This document shows positions 61,278 to 64,000 of a DNA stretch of 64,000 nucleotides, one piece after another. Both the position numbers and the translations under genes were made by a program. The DNA comes from an uncultured Oscillospiraceae bacterium (lineage in GTDB: Bacteria > Bacillota > Clostridia > Oscillospirales > Oscillospiraceae), in the NCBI GenBank assembly GCA_910584285.1, contig CAJTYK010000007.1, positions 4,954-68,953 on the forward strand, read 5' to 3'. Under the pieces are notes generated by a model. The model ran no database searches, was not told where the DNA came from, and saw only the letters and a program-made list of their open reading frames with translations. The first letter of the stretch is position 1; every line of letters begins with the position of its first letter.

Positions 61278-61418
61278 TTAGTGACAGCCGTGGCAGTTTC
61301 CGCAGTCGCCGTTACAGCCACCGTTGGATTTGTGGGACTTCCACAGAGAGCGGACAGCCAGCGCGGCAATAGCGACTAATACGGCAATCACAAGGATGTT
61401 TCCTAATATCGCGGGCAT
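61278..61418 (-). CDS. FeoB-associated Cys-rich membrane protein
   Basis: This 46-aa protein has one membrane helix (LVIAVLVAIAALAVRSLW) followed by a cysteine/histidine tail, GGCNGDCGNCHGCH. That pattern is the small FeoB-associated Cys-rich membrane protein encoded after feoB in many Firmicutes. AAAGGAG precedes the ATG by 8 bases. It may bind iron during ferrous uptake. Its partner feoB, immediately upstream, is deleted internally, so it may be orphaned. The 240 bases between it and the GH30 gene show no convincing gene. Confidence 0.85.
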   Translation of the reverse strand: MPAILGNILVIAVLVAIAALAVRSLWKSHKSNGGCNGDCGNCHGCH

Positions 61419-61443
61419 TTCCAGACACTCCTTTCCGATCTGC

Positions 61444-62165
61444 TTACCTTGCAGCGGCGGCCACAGAACTCAGGCGGCGGGACTGTTCCTCGCCCTGATA
61501 ACCTTTACGGAACAGCAGGTAGATGATGCCAGCACCTTCTCGTCCCGCTCAAAGATCTTGATGGCGTACCAGCGCAGATAGCCCTCCGGCACCTTGCCCT
61601 GGATGGATTCCTCGATATGGGCGATGGCGTGTTCCACGCTGCCGGTGAACACATGGGGCAACTCCCCCGCCCTGTGGGACTGGGCCGCGGACATGGTCTT
61701 TTCTGCGGCGGTTATGCCGCCCTCACCCTTGAGGGCGGACATTTCCACCACCTCGCAGCCCAGGGCCTTGCCCAGCTTGGCGAGGTCGATGGTATCGCCG
61801 TTCTTCCGCACCAGGTCGATCATGTTCACCGCCACCACCACCGGCAGGCCCAGCTCGATGAGCTGGGTTGTGAGGTAGAGGTTCCGCTCGATGTTGGTGC
61901 CGTCCACGATGTTGAGGATGGCATCGGGCTGCTCTTTCACCAGGTAGTTCCGAGCCACCACTTCCTCCAGGGTGTAGGGGGACAGGGAATAGATGCCGGG
62001 CAGGTCCTGAATGACCACATCCTTATGTCCTTTCAGCTTGCCCTCCTTTTTCTCCACCGTGACCCCCGGCCAGTTGCCCACATACTGGCTGGAGCCGGTG
62101 AGGGCGTTAAATAGCGTGGTTTTGCCGCAGTTGGGATTGCCCGCCAGGGCAATTTTGATGTCCAT
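61444..62165 (-). pseudogene. feoB: Ferrous iron transporter FeoB, large internal deletion
   Basis: The first 210 residues are a normal FeoB GTPase domain: IALAGNPNCGKTTLFNALTG, VTVEKKEG, IQDLPGIYSLSPYTLEE, VAVNMIDL, and the following helical region to ERDEKVL. Then the sequence jumps, near 61530, to the natural FeoB C-terminus GIIYLLFRKGYQGEEQSRRL and SSVAAAR, in another frame. All membrane segments (some 450 residues) are missing, so transport is impossible. The ATG at 62165 follows AAAGGAGAG. The hybrid frame would end STCCSVKVIRARNSPAA. Confidence 0.85.
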
Positions 62166-62184
62166 TTGATTCTCTCCTTTCAAA

Positions 62185-62202
62185 TGTTAGCTATGACTAA
62201 CT
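62185..62202. promoter_or_regulatory. DtxR-type operator upstream of feoB
   Basis: TGTTAG-CTATGA-CTAACT is the same inverted repeat as at 62721 and 62810 with weaker ends. It lies 20 bases before the feoB start. Confidence 0.65.
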
Positions 62203-62239
62203 TATGGCGCAAATAACAGCGGCCTTCCGCCGCATTCGT

Positions 62240-62461
62240 TTACTGGACTTCGATCATCTCCGCATCGCCCTTGCGGACAGACAGCTCATAGCCCCGGACA
62301 TTCAGCTCCATGGGGTCGCCCAAGGGAGCCACCTTGCGGACGAAAATTTCCACGCCCTTGGTGATGCCCATGTCCATGATCCGGCGTTTCACCGGCCCCT
62401 CTCCGTGGAGCCGTGCCACAGTTACTGTCTCGCCAACTTTCGCGTCTTTCAGTGTTTTCAT
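62240..62461 (-). CDS. feoA: FeoA family protein
   Basis: This 73-aa SH3-like protein (KTLKDAKVGETVTVARLHGE, KRRIMDMGITKGVEIFVRKV, and DPMELNVRGYELSVRKGDAE) is a standard FeoA, the cytoplasmic partner of FeoB in ferrous iron uptake. GGGAGGAG precedes the ATG. It is the second of two feoA genes in the operon. Confidence 0.93.
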   Translation of the reverse strand: MKTLKDAKVGETVTVARLHGEGPVKRRIMDMGITKGVEIFVRKVAPLGDPMELNVRGYELSVRKGDAEMIEVQ

Positions 62462-62484
62462 TTGCTCTCCTCCCTTTTGTTATC

Positions 62485-62697
62485 TTAGATCATGATACGA
62501 TTTGCCATGGTTTTGTCCAGCGCAATCCGACTGTCCTTCACCTGGACGATCAGGTTCCCAGCAATCTCGCTTACCACCGTCACATCACTGTCCACCACAA
62601 AGCCCAACTCCGCCAGATGCTGCCGCACCTCATCCTTGCCGGAGATTTTGCGGATGGTGGCCGTTTCGCCCGCTTTCGCCATTGTCAGCGGCATCAT
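62485..62697 (-). CDS. feoA: FeoA family protein, first copy
   Basis: This 70-aa FeoA-like protein (MPLTMAKAGETATIRKISGK, VRQHLAELGFVVDSDVTVVS, and GNLIVQVKDSRIALDKTMAN) leads the iron operon. The ATG at 62697 follows AGGGAGG; a second ATG directly follows. Tandem feoA genes are common in Clostridia and probably form a heteromeric FeoA set. Confidence 0.92.
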   Translation of the reverse strand: MMPLTMAKAGETATIRKISGKDEVRQHLAELGFVVDSDVTVVSEIAGNLIVQVKDSRIALDKTMANRIMI

Positions 62698-62720
62698 TTC
62701 TTCGCCTCCCTCTGCCACAT

Positions 62721-62738
62721 GGTTAGCAAAGCCTAACC
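62721..62738. promoter_or_regulatory. DtxR-type operator of the feo operon
   Basis: GGTTAG-CAAAGC-CTAACC is a perfect six-base inverted repeat with 6-base spacer, 23 bases before the feoA start and downstream of its promoter. It has the arrangement of DtxR/MntR-type operators. Confidence 0.75.
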
Positions 62739-62752
62739 TTGAAATCGGCCTT

Positions 62753-62781
62753 AGTTTACCACCGCTAACCGTTATTGTCAA
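62753..62781 (-). promoter_or_regulatory. Promoter of the feo operon with overlapping half-operator
   Basis: On the minus strand TTGACA (62781-62776), 17-base spacer, and TAAACT (62758-62753) with TGG in front. The bases 62753-62770 (AGTTTA-CCACCG-CTAACC) are a degenerate form of the operator, covering the -10. Confidence 0.75.
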
Positions 62782-62809
62782 GTCCCTTTGAAGAAAAACT
62801 TGCTTTTTC

Positions 62810-62827
62810 GGTTAGAATGTGCTAACC
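62810..62827. promoter_or_regulatory. DtxR-type operator of the regulator gene
   Basis: GGTTAG-AATGTG-CTAACC is a perfect inverted repeat overlapping the likely -10 TAGAAT (62813-62818) of the regulator gene, consistent with self-repression. Confidence 0.75.
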
Positions 62828-62862
62828 TACGCATAGACACACCAAAGCGAGGAGGCTTTTTT

Positions 62863-63243
62863 GTGAATATTTACGAATCCGCAGAGGACTATTTGGAGCG
62901 TATTTTGATGGTTCGAGAGAGAAAGGGCGTCGTCTATTCGATTGACATTGCCCATGAACTGAATTTTTCCAAGCCCAGCGTCAGTGTGGCGATGAAGCGT
63001 CTGCGGGAAAACGGGTATATTCAAATGGACGCAGACGGTGCTATTACTCTATTGCCGCCAGGAGAGGAGATAGCTACCCGAATATACGCCCGGCATCAGT
63101 TGTTGACGGAGTTCTTGACACAGTTGGGGGTATCCCCGAAGAACGCTGCTGCGGATGCCTGCAAAATAGAGCATGACATCAGCGAGGAAAGCTACGAACG
63201 GATCAAGAAAATGACTCTCCAAAAGCGGATGAATCAAGTGTAA
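62863..63243 (+). CDS. DtxR/MntR-family metal-dependent repressor (GTG start)
   Basis: This 126-aa regulator begins MNIYESAEDYLERILMVRER, then shows a winged helix (VYSIDIAHELNFSKPSVSVA, MKRLRENGYIQMDADGAITL) and a short dimer/metal-binding region (RHQLLTEFLTQLGVSPKNAA, DACKIEHDISEESYERIKKM) with the usual Cys/Glu/His ligands. It lacks the SH3 domain of DtxR, as MntR does. The GTG at 62863 is fixed by GAGGAGG 7 bases upstream. It faces away from the feo operon and should repress it through the three palindromes when iron (or manganese) is plentiful. Confidence 0.92.
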   Translation: MNIYESAEDYLERILMVRERKGVVYSIDIAHELNFSKPSVSVAMKRLRENGYIQMDADGAITLLPPGEEIATRIYARHQLLTEFLTQLGVSPKNAAADACKIEHDISEESYERIKKMTLQKRMNQV

Positions 63244-63280
63244 GTGATTGAGTTCCCGCTATGATGCGGAGTACCGTTTC

Positions 63281-63323
63281 AAAGGAGAATCGCCCCTTAC
63301 AATGAAGAGGCGGTTCTCCTTTT
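63281..63323 (+). terminator. Terminator of the DtxR-type gene
   Basis: AAAGGAGAATCGCC (63281-63294) pairs with 63309-63322, one G-U pair, followed by T. It lies 38 bases after the stop. Confidence 0.75.
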
Positions 63324-63494
63324 ATGCCGGAACTGACAGTTGCTCAAGAATGTTTGAAAAGAGAAGGCGCCGTAATACTCCGTGCCGTTGGAGTTGAGGT
63401 TGGTGCTGCGCTGCTTGCTGGTATGTCCCTATTTGACGCTTACGGATGTGCCTCAGCCCCATGAGGGGCCGGAGCGGTGACCTGTTCCTTTGGA

Positions 63495-63616
63495 GGGCGG
63501 GCTCCGCCCGCCCGAGGGGCTCACCGCCAGCGACGGTGAGCCCGCAAGCATCGCGCAAATGTACATTTTGTGCACTTGCAGGGGTGTCGCCCCTATCCCC
63601 GTATGCCGCCTTCGGG
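63495..63616. repeat. Cluster of GC-rich hairpins, mobile-element type
   Basis: Within about 120 bases lie GGGCGGGC/GCCCGCCC (63495-63513), a 10-base stem GGGCTCACCG/CGGTGAGCCC (63517-63543), GGGGTGTCGCCCC near 63581 and CCGCC-TTCG-GGCGG near 63607. Such arrays are common in non-coding parts of conjugative transposons of gut Firmicutes. The stretch 63324-63660 shows no convincing gene on either strand. Confidence 0.5.
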
Positions 63617-63642
63617 CGGAAGATTCTCAGTCCAAGAGTCTG

Positions 63643-63671
63643 TTGACAACTCCTATTAAATAGGGCATAAT
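63643..63671 (+). promoter_or_regulatory. Promoter of the RelE-like toxin gene
   Basis: TTGACA (63643-63648), 17-base spacer and CATAAT (63666-63671), about 22 bases before the start codon. Confidence 0.65.
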
Positions 63672-63692
63672 GAATTCCAGAGGTGGAATCGC

Positions 63693-64000
63693 ATGACGAG
63701 AGTATTTGTGGAGCTACCGGCCTTTCGGAACGCCTGAAAAGCATTAGGGCTTACGGATGGGGATTTTCGAAAATTGCAGGAAGAACTGCTGGCCAATCCT
63801 CAGCTTGGAAACGTGATGCAGGGAACCAAAGGCATTCGTAAAATGCGGTTCGCCCTTGAAAACCGAGGGAAAAGCGGCAGTGTGCGGGTCATCTATGTGG
63901 ATTTTGTGACCCATAAAAAGCTATATCTGTTGACAGCATATCCTAAGAGCCTATCCCAAAATAAAGGGCAAAGAGGTACAATTGAGCAGGGGCGAGAAAA
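63693..64000 (+). pseudogene. RelE/HigB-like toxin with premature stop, runs off window
   Basis: From ATG 63693 (AGAGGTGG before it) the frame reads MTRVFVELPAFRNA, then TGA at 63735-63737, then KALGLTDGDFRKLQEELLAN, GTKGIRKMRFALENRGKSGS and VRVIYVDFVTHKKLYLLTAY. This is a RelE/HigB-type mRNA interferase fold, where Trp (TGG) is expected at codon 15. The end near 63950 (SLSQNK versus EVQLSRGEK in the next frame) hints at a second shift before the window edge. The stop would prevent synthesis of toxin. An antitoxin gene should follow beyond the window. Confidence 0.75.

Noticed and set aside
63495..63616. CRISPR-like array
   Set aside because: The short inverted repeats differ from one another and have no regular spacer length.
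63322..63744. Minus-strand frame of 140 codons at the right edge
   Set aside because: It crosses the hairpin cluster and is antisense to the toxin promoter and start; no domain is visible.
1..64000. tRNA or rRNA genes
   Set aside because: No cloverleaf with a CCA-type end or rRNA core sequence was noticed; a covariance search was not possible.

Overview
This window comes from a GC-rich, spore-forming Gram-positive of the class Clostridia, most like gut Oscillospiraceae (Flavonifractor or Lawsonibacter type). The evidence is the Gram-positive PolC polymerase, the large SRP RNA with an Alu domain next to dnaX, CotF-like coat proteins, a YlmC/YmxH sporulation protein, the two-subunit HisZ/short-HisG enzyme and FeoB-associated Cys-rich membrane protein. 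Chromosomal genes use strongly GC-biased codons. No tRNA, rRNA or CRISPR array was seen.

Layout. 1-680: mobile-element debris (a serine recombinase running off the left edge, a 40-aa companion gene, an IS5-type transposase stub). 726-12219: a housekeeping run ymxH(-), pyrH-frr-uppS-cdsA-dxr-rseP-ispG-GNAT-polC, joining translation recycling, cell-wall lipid carrier, phospholipid and MEP isoprenoid synthesis, and replication. 12232-12960: a transglutaminase-like gene of different composition. 12964-20001: a compact histidine operon hisZGDBHA-(kinase)-F-(55 aa)-I with its own promoter and terminator. 20066-22588: a P-type ATPase. 22673-26502: a minus-strand operon of response regulator, ABC ATPase, permease, three tiny membrane peptides and histidine kinase, resembling peptide-antibiotic sensing/export modules. 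26659-27120: two coat proteins. 27223-30065: an esterase-esterase-ATP-grasp operon of unknown role. 30244-35094: ffs, dnaX, ybaB, NUDIX, pepF. 35150-40946: an SLH protein with a possible cohesin-like N-terminus beside a 1590-aa M60 metalloprotease that carries a dockerin; these two could form a cell-surface protease docking system. 41131-43492: a small membrane protein, xth and a Gpi18-like membrane glycosyltransferase. 43706-45568: asnB.

45600-61039 is a sugar-uptake and glycoside-phosphorolysis locus (ABC solute-binding proteins, two permeases, a YesM/YesN-type two-component system, two GH94-like phosphorylases, a GH30 hydrolase). It begins beside insertion-sequence debris and is visibly damaged: one permease lacks its middle, and the second permease, second binding protein, response regulator and first phosphorylase each carry a single-base frameshift. 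Two promoters there share a 28-bp box (23 of 28 identical) at exactly the same distance from the -10, the probable operator of the AraC-type regulator.

61278-63243 is an iron-uptake cluster (feoA, feoA, feoB, Cys-rich peptide) with a divergent DtxR-type regulator and GGTTAG-N6-CTAACC palindromes. Here feoB is gutted by a large internal deletion. The right edge returns to mobile-element sequence: GC-rich hairpins and a RelE/HigB-like toxin gene with a premature TGA.
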